A model generated the notes under the pieces. The model saw only the letters and a program-made list of their open reading frames with translations, did no database searches and was not told the DNA's origin. 64,000 nt of DNA from Saprospiraceae bacterium (GTDB lineage Bacteria; Bacteroidota; Bacteroidia; Chitinophagales; Saprospiraceae), in assembly GCA_029263015.1 (NCBI GenBank), contig JAJCYI010000142.1, positions 25,286-89,285 of the forward strand, given 5' to 3'. Positions 26,475 to 35,724 of the stretch are shown in pieces; position 1 is the stretch's first letter; each line of letters begins with the position of its first letter. A program made the translations under genes and the position numbers.

Positions 26475-27512
26475 ATGATTGACTCCTCAAATCACCTTCC
26501 TCTCCTTGAAGGCATTCGCGCATTAATCCTCCAATCTCGACAACGGGTATTAAAACAGGTTAACCAGACCATGGTAGTTACTTATTTTGAGATTGGAAAA
26601 ATGATTTTTGAAAACATCCAAAACAGTGCTGATCGAGCTAAATATTCAGACAAACTGATGAAGACTTTGTCTGGAAAATTAACGGCTGATTTTGGTAGAG
26701 GCTTTTCTTATCGAAATCTGAATTTGATGCGTCAGTTTTTCAGAACTTATCAAAATCGAATTGTGCAGACACTGTCTGCACAATCAGGTGTTCCTTCTGG
26801 AAAAGTTGCCTATCGTTTCAATTTAAGCTGGTCGCATTATGTTTTTTTACTTAAAATTCCTGATACCTCCGAGCGTAGTTTCTATGAAATAGAGTCAGCT
26901 GAAAACAACTGGTCGTTGCGTGAATTGAAACGCCAGTTCAACAGTGCGCTTTTTGAACGTTTGGTATTGAGCAAAAACAAAAAAGAAGTGGCAACTCTTG
27001 CCCAGAAAGGTCAAGTCATTGAAAAACCTGCTGACTTGATCAAAGATCCATATATACTCGAATTTTTGGGGATGAATGAAATGGCCTCCTATTCTGAAAC
27101 AGAATTGGAAACTGGGCTGATCGACAAATTGCAACATTTCTTACTTGAATTGGGCAAGGGTTTTACTTTTGTGGCCAGACAAAAAAGGATCAGCTTTGGC
27201 GAAAAACATTTCCATATAGATTTGGTGCTTTTCAACCGCATCTTGCAGTGCTTTTTTATCATCGACCTTAAAATTGGAGAACTTGGGCACAAGGATTTCG
27301 GCCAGGTTCAGATGTACGTAAATTATTACGATCGGGAAATAAGACTTCCGCACGAAAACAAGACCATCGGATTGGTTTTGTGCAAAACAAAAGAAAATGC
27401 AGTAGTAGAATATACCTTGCCAGCAGATAATAAACAGATATTTGCCAGTCAGTACCAAATGGTTTTGCCGGACAAGAAGGCACTCCTAAAGATATTGCAA
27501 GAAGAAGAATAG
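26475..27512 (+). CDS. DUF1016 / YhcG-type PD-(D/E)XK nuclease-domain protein
   Basis: About 345 residues from the ATG at 26475, chosen because MIDSSNHLPLLEGIRALI starts the family N-terminal helical domain; an upstream frame from 26376 overlaps the divergent arginase-family gene. The N-terminal half shows VVTYFEIGKMIFE and GRGFSYRNLNLMRQF, the C-terminal half shows the nuclease region GKGFTFVARQKRISFGEKHFHIDLVLFNR, then FFIIDLKIGELGHKDFGQVQMY and GLVLCKTKENAVVEYTL. YhcG-like proteins are found with restriction and mobile loci; a precise role is unknown. It ends five bases before mnmE. Confidence 0.87.
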   Translation: MIDSSNHLPLLEGIRALILQSRQRVLKQVNQTMVVTYFEIGKMIFENIQNSADRAKYSDKLMKTLSGKLTADFGRGFSYRNLNLMRQFFRTYQNRIVQTLSAQSGVPSGKVAYRFNLSWSHYVFLLKIPDTSERSFYEIESAENNWSLRELKRQFNSALFERLVLSKNKKEVATLAQKGQVIEKPADLIKDPYILEFLGMNEMASYSETELETGLIDKLQHFLLELGKGFTFVARQKRISFGEKHFHIDLVLFNRILQCFFIIDLKIGELGHKDFGQVQMYVNYYDREIRLPHENKTIGLVLCKTKENAVVEYTLPADNKQIFASQYQMVLPDKKALLKILQEEE

Positions 27513-27517
27513 CCAAT

Positions 27518-28918
27518 ATGCAATACACCAAGCACAACCTTGCTGACACCATAGTCGCTCTTGCCACACCGCCAGGCGTTGGTGCCATCGGCATAATTCG
27601 CCTGTCAGGAATAGATGCCTTGCTCACCGTGCAAAAGGTTTTTGGCGGAAAGGATTTGACCAAACAGGCGAGTCATACCCTGCATTTTGGCACGATCAAA
27701 AACGGGGATGGGAAAATATTGGACGAAGTGCTTGTTTCCATTTTCAAAGCTCCCAATTCATACACCGGAGAGGACATTGCCGAAGTTTCCTGTCACGGCT
27801 CGCCATTTATATTAAAACAAATACTGGAACTGTTCATAGAAAAAGGTGCCCGTCTTGCACAGCCAGGTGAGTTTACCATGCGCGCTTTTTTGAATGGTAA
27901 AATGGATCTCTCCCAGGCTGAAGCCGTGGCCGACCTTATCGCCTCCACTTCTGAAAGCGGCCACCGCGTTGCGATGCGGCAGATGCGGGGAGGGTTCAGC
28001 AATGAGATACAAAAACTGAAGGAAGAACTCATCAATTTTGCCAGCCTCATCGAACTCGAACTGGACTTCGCAGAGGAGGATGTCGAATTTGCCAACCGGG
28101 AAGAACTGAAAAATACGGTTCAAAAAATTCAATCTTTTATTCATTCCCTGATTGAATCCTTCAAGCTGGGGAATGTGCTGAAAGAAGGTGTGCCCACCGT
28201 CATTGCGGGCCGCCCCAATGCGGGCAAGTCCACGTTGCTCAATGCTTTGTTGAACGAAGACAGGGCCATCGTCAGCGAGATCGCTGGTACCACCCGCGAC
28301 ACCATCGAAGAAGTGCTCAATATCAACGGCATCGAATTTCGCCTCATCGATACAGCGGGAATACGGGAAGCCACAGGCGCAATCGAAGCCATCGGCGTGG
28401 AAAAAGCATTGGAAAAAGTCAGTCAGGCAGCCCTGCTCGTTTACGTTTTTGATGTCGGAGAAATGAAGGTTGACGACGTATTGGCAGACATCGGAAAACT
28501 GCAACGGGACGACATGCCGCTCCTCGTTGTCTGCAATAAAATGGACACCTACCCCTATTTCAAACCTGGTTCAGTGAGCAGTGAGCAGTCGGCAGTCGGC
28601 AGCTGGGAGGTTATTACCTGTTCTGCCAAGAACGGGATGAACGTTTCCTATTTAAAAGAGAAACTCTACGACCTCGCCATTTCGGAAAAAATAAACCTGG
28701 AAAGCCCCATTGTCACCAATGCCCGCCATTTAGAAGCCCTGCAAAAAGCCCACGACAGCCTCAGCGATGTACTCGCAGCAATGGATTCTGGCATCACTTA
28801 CGATTTTGTGGCAATGGACATCCGCCGGGCGCTAGCCCACCTCGGTGAAATAACTGGGGAAGTCGGGGTGGAGGATTTGTTGGAAAATATTTTTGGAAAA
28901 TTTTGCATCGGTAAATAA
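27518..28918 (+). CDS. mnmE: tRNA modification GTPase MnmE
   Basis: 466 residues. Together with MnmG it makes the 5-carboxymethylaminomethyl group on U34 of several tRNAs. The N-terminal formyl-THF-binding domain (about 1-120), the helical domain and the inserted G domain with GRPNAGKSTLLNAL (P-loop), DTAGIREA and NKMD are visible, and the protein ends in the conserved FCIGK whose Cys is catalytic. Residues about 352-366 (SVSSEQSAVGS) are encoded by GTGAGCAGTGAGCAGTCGGC, a repeat also found between genes and in the TonB receptor; it looks like an in-frame insertion in a G-domain loop. Confidence 0.96.
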   Translation: MQYTKHNLADTIVALATPPGVGAIGIIRLSGIDALLTVQKVFGGKDLTKQASHTLHFGTIKNGDGKILDEVLVSIFKAPNSYTGEDIAEVSCHGSPFILKQILELFIEKGARLAQPGEFTMRAFLNGKMDLSQAEAVADLIASTSESGHRVAMRQMRGGFSNEIQKLKEELINFASLIELELDFAEEDVEFANREELKNTVQKIQSFIHSLIESFKLGNVLKEGVPTVIAGRPNAGKSTLLNALLNEDRAIVSEIAGTTRDTIEEVLNINGIEFRLIDTAGIREATGAIEAIGVEKALEKVSQAALLVYVFDVGEMKVDDVLADIGKLQRDDMPLLVVCNKMDTYPYFKPGSVSSEQSAVGSWEVITCSAKNGMNVSYLKEKLYDLAISEKINLESPIVTNARHLEALQKAHDSLSDVLAAMDSGITYDFVAMDIRRALAHLGEITGEVGVEDLLENIFGKFCIGK

Positions 28919-29040
28919 CACCATTACTTTTGATTAGCGATTAAAACCAGAAAGCCCAGATCGTAGATCGACCTTATAAGTGATTCACTCACAAGATGTT
29001 GTAAAGCTAGTCATTAATCTCTAATCACTAAAATTCAACC

Positions 29041-29460
29041 ATGCAAGAACCACCTGAATATTTCCTACCTTTTATGCATACCATTGAATCAACGGTGCTC
29101 AAACTCTGGAAAGAACTCCGTTCGATGAATGACAGCGACGTGGAATTTGTGTACGAAAAACTGAAAGATTATTTCAGGAAAAAAGTACAGGGGAAGGACT
29201 TGGGCGAACCCGAGACTTCTTCCGAACGCCGACAAGCACTGATAGATGAGCTGCTCAATGCAATTGATATGCGGGAGGAAATAGAAGCAGACATTCCGTT
29301 CATCAACGATCCGGACTATGCGCCGACAGGGGTACCTATTTCTTCCCTGGCAAGTTTTTATATGATGTGCTTTAATCGGCTGATAAAATCGGTGCGGATG
29401 TGGCGCAAGGAATATGGGCCGAAAGGTTATCTGTCGTTTATTGACAAGCATGTGATGTGA
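29041..29460 (+). CDS. Conserved-looking hypothetical protein
   Basis: 139 residues, cytoplasmic, mostly helical and acidic, with no signal peptide or membrane segment. Notable stretches are YFLPFMHTIESTVLKLWKEL, DVEFVYEKLKDYFRKKVQGK and SLASFYMMCFNRLIKSVRMW near the C-terminus. I do not recognise a family. The ATG at 29041 has no competing upstream Met. It lies between mnmE and a GNAT gene on the other strand, with no operon partner. Confidence 0.65.
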   Translation: MQEPPEYFLPFMHTIESTVLKLWKELRSMNDSDVEFVYEKLKDYFRKKVQGKDLGEPETSSERRQALIDELLNAIDMREEIEADIPFINDPDYAPTGVPISSLASFYMMCFNRLIKSVRMWRKEYGPKGYLSFIDKHVM

Positions 29461-29565
29461 TGGACTTTGTTTTGCCCTGAAATAATCTTTCACAAAAGTG
29501 TAAAATATCAGTAAAATCAAAACCGCCTTTTGAGAAGATTGATGTGACTGTGGCGAAAGTGTATT

Positions 29566-30012
29566 TCAAACCCCCATCCTAAACTGCACCACCCGAAATG
29601 TCTCCTCAAACCCTTCCCGAAGGTAAAATTGCTGTGCCCGTCCGTTTTCCAATTCGGTATCAACGGCCAGTTCGGTGCAGCCTGATTCCCTTGCCCATTT
29701 TTTTATAAAAACAAGCATTTCTTTGCCGAGGCCTTGCCCTCGGTATTTTTCATTTAAATAAAGCCCGTCGATATAGGCAACGGGAGAGGAGGTGCAGCCT
29801 TCCACAATATTGCGGAAGGATAATTCAATCATGCCGACGGGTTCAGTTTTATCTTTTTCTAAAAATACGAGGTAGGAGCAAAGGTCAGGAGCGCTGATAA
29901 TGCGCTTGATTTCAGTCTCGATATATTCAGGTTGGAGGTCTCCGTACAGTTCGTCGCGGAAGCGGCACCAAGTGTCAAAATCATCGAGGGTAGCAAGCCG
30001 GAAGTGGAGCAT
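29566..30012 (-). CDS. GNAT acetyltransferase, aminoglycoside 6'-acetyltransferase-like
   Basis: 148 residues. The acetyl-CoA binding motif is RGQGLG (EKYRGQGLGKEMLVFIKKWA, residues about 90-108), preceded by VAYIDGLYL, and the C-terminal part FYLREGFEETFRVVQF is typical of AAC(6')-type enzymes. Chromosomal members of this group often acetylate unknown native substrates, so resistance should not be assumed. Cytoplasmic; single gene. Confidence 0.83.
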   Translation of the reverse strand: MLHFRLATLDDFDTWCRFRDELYGDLQPEYIETEIKRIISAPDLCSYLVFLEKDKTEPVGMIELSFRNIVEGCTSSPVAYIDGLYLNEKYRGQGLGKEMLVFIKKWARESGCTELAVDTELENGRAQQFYLREGFEETFRVVQFRMGV

Positions 30013-30039
30013 ATTAAAAATTAATTGAGAATTGAGAAT

Positions 30040-30128
30040 GAACCACAGGGGACACGGGGAGCACAGAGAAAGTCATTATTTCCGCCAGAGGCGGGAATCC
30101 CCTGTGCTCCCCGTGTCCCCTGTGGTTC
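30040..30128. repeat. 27-bp perfect inverted repeat, ACCACAGGGGACACGG family
   Basis: GAACCACAGGGGACACGGGG and the following GCACAG pair perfectly with CTGTGCTCCCCGTGTCCCCT and GTGGTTC, around a ~35-base centre that contains CCGCCAGAGGCGG. It is the best preserved member of the family also at 4697 and 54040. It could serve as terminator for the minus-strand exosortase-partner gene or the GNAT promoter region. Confidence 0.8.
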
Positions 30129-30129
30129 G

Positions 30130-30768
30130 CTATTTATCACCAAAAAAGTTACCGATGTCGTTCTTTTTAACCGTCGTCAATGCCCAAATAACAAATGTAG
30201 AGATGAAGATAAATTCAATGCTCTGCATGTTGAACACCCCGTAAATGTATTTTTCCGAAAAAGAAGAAAGGCCAAGAGGTTCCAGAACAGGGGACTCAAG
30301 GGCATAATATTTCAATGTACAGTGAAAACGGTGGAAGGTGAACAGCGCCAAAATAAAGCTACCGACTAAAAAGGAAATGCCTTTTCGTTTCCACGAAATA
30401 GGAGAAGCCAGCACGAGGGCAATCAGCACTATAAACTGCAATAGGAAGTAATCCCAGACGCTGAAATACGAAGAACTGACATCGAGGTTGGCGGTCTGTT
30501 GGCCAGCTTGCCTGGCAGCATCAATTTTTGCTTCTTTTGTTTTGGTGTTCATATATGTGATGACGAGGTCGTGTTCGCCACCACCTTCCGCTGGGGAAAA
30601 ACTTGCTTCAGCATCGGGGATAAAAGTGCGATAGGTGCCTGTGGCCCAATTGGCAAAGGATTGGGTGAAGCCACTGCGAAAACCGCTGACTCCAGCCAAG
30701 ATGACCAGCACCAGATAGACCGCCAAAAAAGTCAAAGTAAAACGGGCAATTTTAGGAAACTTGGGCAT
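30130..30768 (-). CDS. Exosortase-associated membrane protein, copy 1
   Basis: 212 residues: an N-terminal membrane helix (FTLTFLAVYLVLVILAGVSG), about 85 extracytoplasmic residues, then four more predicted helices ending near FIFISTFVIWALTTV. It is clearly related to the protein at 36059-36703: same size and topology, shared SGFRSG/TGIRNG, RTFIPD/QRFLPE and TLKYY/RLKYE positions. Each copy follows an exosortase-type gene on the same strand, so it probably works with the exosortase at the inner membrane. Function unknown; I do not recognise a named family. Confidence 0.75.
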   Translation of the reverse strand: MPKFPKIARFTLTFLAVYLVLVILAGVSGFRSGFTQSFANWATGTYRTFIPDAEASFSPAEGGGEHDLVITYMNTKTKEAKIDAARQAGQQTANLDVSSSYFSVWDYFLLQFIVLIALVLASPISWKRKGISFLVGSFILALFTFHRFHCTLKYYALESPVLEPLGLSSFSEKYIYGVFNMQSIEFIFISTFVIWALTTVKKNDIGNFFGDK

Positions 30769-30931
30769 CGGCAGGTGGTTTAGGAACGGTGAATAAATAA
30801 GTCGAGGTTCATGGGTCGGTTGTTTTGTTATTAGTTTTTGCTTTAAAAGAGGGAGTTATGTTGATATAGTGACTGATTTTAAAGTGAAAAATAAAAGCAA
30901 AAAAAGTAGCCAAGAATCTTGATTTATTTAT

Positions 30932-31510
30932 TCACCGTTCCTTAGTGACCCAGTGGAGCCAATAGAAAAAATAGAGGATGGCCAGCCCGATAAATACAAC
31001 CTGCCAGAACTCTATGTGCATGAACTCAAAATAATCAGGCGCATAGACCCCCACAAAATACAGGGTAATGATGCGGAACAGGTTGAGTGCAAACAAAGAC
31101 ACCACGCCGATGCCGATGCCGGCCAGTTTTTTGCGCCTATCGGACGGGAACAACAATATGCCAGTCACCACCAGCATGATCGGGGCAATGGCGTCGCAGC
31201 CTTTTTTTATCAACAATAAATAATCATCTGATATGATCGACATGCCTTTGGCTGTGGTACCCTGTCCCATCAGGCTGAGGAGGCCACTGCTGATATGGGC
31301 GAAAAAAGTAGAGACGGGCTCCTGGATGTTTTCGACATAAAACGGCTGAATGGCAAGGATGTAAAACAACAGCATGATGCCAGCAAATCCCAACCAGAAT
31401 TTGACAATAGGCTTTCGCTCCCCCAAACTATTTTCCCACCAGTTTTTCAAACCTCCAGTGGAACTGGGCTTTTTCTTTGCTTGGGATTTTCTGGTTTTCT
31501 TTTTAGACAT
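30932..31510 (-). CDS. Short exosortase/archaeosortase-family protein, copy 1
   Basis: 192 residues. A Lys-rich cytoplasmic N-tail (KKKTRKSQAKKK) precedes five to six membrane helices. The exosortase catalytic triad is visible: C105 (KKGCDAIAPIML), R146 (LNLFRIITLY) and H165 (FEFMHIEFWQ). Exosortases cut proteins at C-terminal sorting signals and transfer them for surface attachment. The protein is shorter than standard XrtA (~280 or more). It has a membrane partner gene downstream and a substrate gene upstream, all on one strand. Its specificity is inferred from the four IPTL-like substrates nearby. Confidence 0.85.
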   Translation of the reverse strand: MSKKKTRKSQAKKKPSSTGGLKNWWENSLGERKPIVKFWLGFAGIMLLFYILAIQPFYVENIQEPVSTFFAHISSGLLSLMGQGTTAKGMSIISDDYLLLIKKGCDAIAPIMLVVTGILLFPSDRRKKLAGIGIGVVSLFALNLFRIITLYFVGVYAPDYFEFMHIEFWQVVFIGLAILYFFYWLHWVTKER

Positions 31511-31532
31511 GAATGAGTTTTAGTGAAACGTT

Positions 31533-31590
31533 GTAGTACGAATCCCCAGATTCATACAAATAGACTTACGAATCTGGGGATCCGTATTAC
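31533..31590. repeat. Inverted repeat GTAGTACGAATCCCCAGATTC family
   Basis: GTAGTACGAATCCCCAGATT faces AATCTGGGGATCCGTATTAC around a ~17-base centre. It is related to 6083-6116. It lies in the short gap between the exosortase gene and the first substrate gene. Confidence 0.65.
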
Positions 31591-31628
31591 ATTGAGTTCG
31601 CCAAAATTAAGAAAGCTCCAACAAAAAT

Positions 31629-31660
31629 AAAGGCAATACCCAATCTTGGATACTGCCTTT
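31629..31660 (-). terminator. Terminator hairpin of substrate 1
   Basis: AAAGGCAGTATCC and GGTATTGCCTTT pair on the minus strand, 36 bases after the stop of the substrate gene, followed by TTATTTT. Confidence 0.7.
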
Positions 31661-31695
31661 ATTTCTGCATTTCAGAATCTGCAAATTCCGCACCA

Positions 31696-33096
31696 TCAGC
31701 TGTGGCTTTTAACAGAAAATAGCAAGTGCAGCAAATAAGCCAGTGCCGGCCCCGCTATCAAGCTCCCCGGCAAATCCACTGCCGTCATTTCATAGCCGAA
31801 TACGGAAACTGCAAGAACAAAAGTCGCTGCCAGTCCAATCATCACATATACCAACATTTTACCAAAAGAAGAACGGTCGAAAGGAATGCCTTTGCTTTGG
31901 GTAGCCATATTTCCAGCACCTACCAAAGCTGTCTGGCGGCGCATCATGGAGACCGTAGCAAATGACAGCAGGAACAAAGCCAAAACGATAAGTCCCCATT
32001 CACCCATAGCTGGAATCCCCAACACTGGGCAGGCATTGCAGGTGCCACCGGTCATCAAGGGGAACGGAAAGCCGCCTGCGGTACGGTCAACGGTGACGTT
32101 AAAACCGACACCGACAGGATGCCAGAGGTTTAGTTTGTAAATGCCAGGTGATATTTCAGGAAGGGTGGTGCCTAAAGGAATGGCCACCAGTCCGTTGTCG
32201 AAGATGGCGCCGCTGTTGAGTGCGGTGATCTGCCAAGTCTCGCCAGGCCCAGAATTGACCAGTACAAAATCGTGGAAATGGGTGATGTTGCCACCGCCGT
32301 CGATGATATTCAAAGGGTCGCCACAGGCACAAGGGTCAGTAATGTCAGGTGTGCCGTCGCCATCTTCATCGGTCTGACTGATAGCAGGGGCCACATTCGC
32401 TTTCAAAGTGAGCATTATATCACTTGAAATATCAAAATCGTCAAAAGGGGTAATATTGATGACGTCACATTCGGGCGCAAATAGCCAGGTGGTAGCCCCT
32501 TCGTCAAAACCATAACCCATCCGAAAAGCAACACCAAGGTTGCCAGGGGTAATTATTTTGATCACCACTTCATCACCAGGTATGGCCACGCCGGAAGGCG
32601 TGAGGGGTATATCTATTGGGTTCGTGCCGGTCATGGTTGATTGGATGATGGCAGAAGATGCTATTTCGGTAAATGTCCCGCTCGGAAAGGGAAAACCAGT
32701 GTGGACGGAAATAACAACTTGAAGGTTGGCGCCTACCGCCGAAGCTCCTTCAACTATTACGCTTGCTTGAGTGAACTCCACAGCATCGGTGCCTGGCAGA
32801 ATCAATTTTCGGTAATGTTCGCTATAATACGTGATGTCCAGCGGGCCATCTGAGCAACCGATTCCCTGATCAAAAACAGCTGGGCCAAGATCGAACATCA
32901 CCATGGCTGATTTCTGGGCATCATTTGCTGATGGGAGGTTAAGGTTACCTTTTCCATTTGTCATATCGAAGTTGGAAAAGAGGCTGGGGCTAAGGGCTTG
33001 GGCCTGCAAAATTTCTTGGCCGGTAAAAAATGCCAGCATCAGGATTATCAAGTTGAAAATCCTTTTGTTCAATCGAGTGGTAAAATATGTTCTCAT
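31696..33096 (-). CDS. Exosortase substrate 1 with IPAMGEWG and extended membrane tail
   Basis: 466 residues, signal peptide at the N-terminus (IFNLIILMLAFFTGQEILQAQ). The N-terminal half is an unassigned beta-sandwich. Residues about 243-360 form the module shared by all four substrates: DxDGDGTPDITDPCACGDPLN, HFHDFVLV, GETWQITALNSGA, HPVGVGFNVTVDRTAGG, TCNACP. Residues 361-388 are a sorting-like signal: IPAMGEWG, a hydrophobic helix and the basic MRRQ. The chain does not end there; about 78 more residues include two further helices (YVMIGLAATFVLAVSVFGYEM and AGPALAYLLHLLF). A conserved upstream motif lies at 33234. Confidence 0.84.
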   Translation of the reverse strand: MRTYFTTRLNKRIFNLIILMLAFFTGQEILQAQALSPSLFSNFDMTNGKGNLNLPSANDAQKSAMVMFDLGPAVFDQGIGCSDGPLDITYYSEHYRKLILPGTDAVEFTQASVIVEGASAVGANLQVVISVHTGFPFPSGTFTEIASSAIIQSTMTGTNPIDIPLTPSGVAIPGDEVVIKIITPGNLGVAFRMGYGFDEGATTWLFAPECDVINITPFDDFDISSDIMLTLKANVAPAISQTDEDGDGTPDITDPCACGDPLNIIDGGGNITHFHDFVLVNSGPGETWQITALNSGAIFDNGLVAIPLGTTLPEISPGIYKLNLWHPVGVGFNVTVDRTAGGFPFPLMTGGTCNACPVLGIPAMGEWGLIVLALFLLSFATVSMMRRQTALVGAGNMATQSKGIPFDRSSFGKMLVYVMIGLAATFVLAVSVFGYEMTAVDLPGSLIAGPALAYLLHLLFSVKSHS

Positions 33097-33233
33097 AAAT
33101 TAAAACTGGGTTTGGTATGGATATGAACCAAGCCTGCCAACATTGAAATAAATGCCACAGGTTGTTCGAATTGAATGCTGATATTAGGAAAGGAGAAACT
33201 ATTTACCGGAAAGGAAGCTATTAAAGAGCACAA

Positions 33234-33251
33234 GCATAAAGCAAGCCAAAA
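33234..33251 (-). promoter_or_regulatory. Shared substrate upstream motif, copy 1 (diverged)
   Basis: Minus strand TTTTGGCTTGCTTTATGC, two differences from the consensus TTTTGGCTTACTTTGTGC found before the other three substrate units. It lies 138 bases before the ATG at 33096. Confidence 0.6.
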
Positions 33252-33444
33252 CCTTCATTATATTCTGAAATATAGATTGTTACGCATGAAAAATTAAAAT
33301 GATTGGTAACGCTTGCCCAGTTTTGAGGTGACGCCTTTGGGCGTGGCGGAGCGGGAAGGGGAAGGTGTTGATTGAAAAATCCTTTATTGAAATGTCTGAG
33401 GCTTCCGATCGAACCGCCGCCAAGGCGATCCGATCGATCTTTGG

Positions 33445-33633
33445 AAAAAGTATTTGATCCAGGTGTCGGACGCCCTTCGAGGCGTCGGACACCTGGAAGG
33501 TAAGGCTCGGTGTCCGACGCCTCAAAGGGCGTCCGACACCTGAATTAACAAGCCGTCTAAATTTGGAAAGTGAGGTAGTTAAATCGTTCGGTCGGATCGG
33601 CTAAGCGCCGGTCCGATCGAGTAGCGCCAAGCC
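33445..33633. repeat. 189-bp direct repeat, copy 1, with internal palindromes
   Basis: Begins AAAAAGTATTTGAT and contains AGGTGTCGGACGCCC... with facing GGGCGTCCGACACCT, then GAGGTAGTTAAATCGTTCGG and GATCGGCTAAGCGCCGGTC. The second copy is at 35725-35910. No gene inside; it looks like a small non-autonomous element. Confidence 0.75.
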
Positions 33634-33710
33634 ATTTGCTAAATGCAGGAAAAAACCAAAAACCAAAAAAAACCGAACCCTGCCTCGCCGGCAGGCAGGC
33701 AATAACCAAA

Positions 33711-33743
33711 AGAGGTGTTAGCACAGTCAGCGCTAACACCTCT
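33711..33743 (-). terminator. Terminator hairpin of substrate 2
   Basis: AGAGGTGTTAGCGCT and its facing arm AGCACAGTC.../TAACACCTCT pair, 25 bases after the stop of the substrate gene on the minus strand, followed by TTTTGG. Confidence 0.7.
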
Positions 33744-33767
33744 TCCTTGTCATTATCTAACGTCGTA

Positions 33768-35159
33768 TCAGTCCTTTTTGGAAAGCACCAAGTGCAGCAG
33801 ATAAGCCAACGCTGGCCCTGCCAACAAACTGCCCGGCACATCCGCAGCTGTCATTTCATAACCGAATGCAGAAACCGCAACTGCAAACGCAGCAGCCAGA
33901 CCAATCATCACATAAACGAGCATTTTAGCAAAAGAAGCTTTGTCGAAAGGGATGCCACTGCTCTGCGAGGTCACATTCCCAAAACCTGCGATGGCCGTCT
34001 GGCGGCGCATCATGAACACGGTGGCGAACGACAGGAGCAGCAATGCCAATATGATAAGTCCCCATTCGCCCATGGCCGGAATACCCACCAAAGGACAGGC
34101 ATTGCAGGTGCCGCCCGTCACCAAAGGGAAAGGCCCGCCGCCCGCAGTACGGTCAACGGTGACATTGAAACCGACGCCGACCGGGTGCCAAAGGTCGAGT
34201 TTGTAAACGCCCGGTGATATTTCAACCAAAGGAGTATTTAAAGGGATGGCCACTAGGCCATTGTCGAAGATGGCGCCGCTGTTGAGTGCGGTGATCTGCC
34301 AGGTCTCGCCGGGGCCGGAAACGACCAGCACAAAATCATGGAAATGGGTGATCTGGCCCATGCCGTCTATGATGTTGAGGGGGTCGCCACAGGCACAGGG
34401 GTCGGTGATGTCGGGGTTGCCGTCACCGTCCGAGTCGGTCTGGCTGATGGTGGGGTCCATAGCAGTACCTTCAATGATAAAAGGAAAACCTTTACTTCCA
34501 GTATCGGCTATGGAGTTGTACGTTCCTCCATTATTTAAAGACTGTCTGGCGTTCCCAGTTTGCCCTTGTCCTAATATGGTGACGGGAGGAGCCCAAGGGC
34601 CAGAACCAAGTGTGCCATTTGTTTGCCAGGCCAACCAATAAGTGCCAGGCCCCAGCACGGTATTGACATTGACCACATTCTTCATGATAGGGCGGTTGGT
34701 AGCACTTCCCATTGTAGTTTCTGTCACCCTGTATATACCCGACCAGGTGGTACTGGCCATACGGTTGGTGGTCAGATCCCCAAAAACAAGGTTGCTGCCA
34801 ACTTCATTTGGTGGCCCGTCCCAAATCTGTAACCTTACTTCGGTAATAGTGGATGCAGTGCTGGAGCCTGTTTGATAGGCATAAAAAGTAATGGTGGAAA
34901 CATTCCACATGCCACTTGAAACGGTAAAATCATCGGCAACTACATTTTGGAAATTGACTTGATGGCCCCATCCTAATATATTGTCCCCCAAGGTAATAGT
35001 CTGAAGGATAGATTCATCCGCCCCTCCCGACCCGCTGCCGGGGCTATTGACCAGTGGGCCGTTGTCATAAAGTACAGCTCCCAATGAAAGGGAAATACTT
35101 GTGGCAACTAAAAAAAGCAGGAGGCAGAGCCTCTTTATTGTTGAGATTATAATTTTCAT
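33768..35159 (-). CDS. Exosortase substrate 2 with IPAMGEWG and extended membrane tail
   Basis: 463 residues. Signal peptide (LCLLLFLVATSISLSLGA), then a ~200-residue beta domain with ADDFTVSSGMWNVSTITFYAY and PGTYWLAWQTNG, as in surface proteins with PEP-CTERM-like anchors. Residues 242-359 are the shared module (DSDGDGNPDITDPCACGDPL ... TCNACP). The sorting-like segment starts at 360 (IPAMGEWGLIILALLLLSFA, MMRRQ), and the tail 400-463 has IPFDKASFAKML and two helices ending LLHLVLSKKD. Very close to substrate 1 over its last 220 residues. It follows a small secreted protein by 43 bp, and both probably share the promoter region at 35647. Confidence 0.86.
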   Translation of the reverse strand: MKIIISTIKRLCLLLFLVATSISLSLGAVLYDNGPLVNSPGSGSGGADESILQTITLGDNILGWGHQVNFQNVVADDFTVSSGMWNVSTITFYAYQTGSSTASTITEVRLQIWDGPPNEVGSNLVFGDLTTNRMASTTWSGIYRVTETTMGSATNRPIMKNVVNVNTVLGPGTYWLAWQTNGTLGSGPWAPPVTILGQGQTGNARQSLNNGGTYNSIADTGSKGFPFIIEGTAMDPTISQTDSDGDGNPDITDPCACGDPLNIIDGMGQITHFHDFVLVVSGPGETWQITALNSGAIFDNGLVAIPLNTPLVEISPGVYKLDLWHPVGVGFNVTVDRTAGGGPFPLVTGGTCNACPLVGIPAMGEWGLIILALLLLSFATVFMMRRQTAIAGFGNVTSQSSGIPFDKASFAKMLVYVMIGLAAAFAVAVSAFGYEMTAADVPGSLLAGPALAYLLHLVLSKKD

Positions 35160-35202
35160 TGTTCAATATTTACAGGATTAAGAAAAAAAGATTTGTTCCA
35201 GG

Positions 35203-35460
35203 TTATTCCTCCAAGAAGCCAAGGGCCCAATCGCAATATTCAACTGCGGCGGTGTTCCCCTGTTCGAGGCAGGTCTCCCTTAATTCCTGAAAATATTCTA
35301 TTTTTTCTGTTTTGGTCTGAGGTAAGTTGCTGGTGTCTGCTCCCTCACTTGCAGACATATTGGCTTTTCCGTTTTGCTGTGCATAGACCCAGCCTACCAT
35401 GGGCAAAGCCAAAACCATTACAATAAGGAGCACCCTTTTAAGGGCATTTCGATTTTTCAT
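35203..35460 (-). CDS. Small secreted protein leading the substrate 2 operon
   Basis: 85 residues from the ATG at 35460. A signal peptide (ALKRVLLIVMVLALPMVGWVYAQQ) precedes about 60 polar residues with two cysteines (LRETCLEQ and VEYCDWAL) that could form one disulfide. The start is preferred over the longer frame (35505) because it gives a clean signal peptide and places the shared upstream motif 187 bases away, as in the other substrate units. Function unknown; perhaps a periplasmic helper of the sorting system. Not a known family. Confidence 0.68.
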   Translation of the reverse strand: MKNRNALKRVLLIVMVLALPMVGWVYAQQNGKANMSASEGADTSNLPQTKTEKIEYFQELRETCLEQGNTAAVEYCDWALGFLEE

Positions 35461-35646
35461 AAGATAATAATTGTTTAAACAGTGTTTATAAATCGTGTCC
35501 GGCAACCATGAAAGCCACAGTGGCCAAACGGAAAGTCTGAGAACAGGTCAATCTTTAGATGTCAGTAAACCGGTACAGGGAAGGTGAAAAGTCTAAACGA
35601 GGTGAGTATCATAAAACTCCAAATATTTTGGAGACACCTTAGAACA

Positions 35647-35664
35647 GCACAAAGTAAGCCAAAA
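35647..35664 (-). promoter_or_regulatory. Shared substrate upstream motif, copy 2
   Basis: Minus strand TTTTGGCTTACTTTGTGC, 187 bases before the ATG at 35460. Identical over 18 bases to the copy at 39628. It contains TTACTTTG, one mismatch from a TAnnTTTG -7 box. Confidence 0.65.
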
Positions 35665-35724
35665 GTTGGTGAATATCCAAATGGGGGGGCTTGGTCAAAA
35701 AGCTCCTTTAACCATTATGGATAC

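Larger units (their letters stand above)
33097..33767. other. 670-bp gap: regulatory motif plus repeat element
   Basis: Contains the shared upstream motif (33234-33251), a 189-bp direct repeat (33445-33633), a GCCTCGCCGGCAGGC-type palindrome around 33681-33700, and the terminator of the next substrate (33711-33743). No supported gene. Confidence 0.6.
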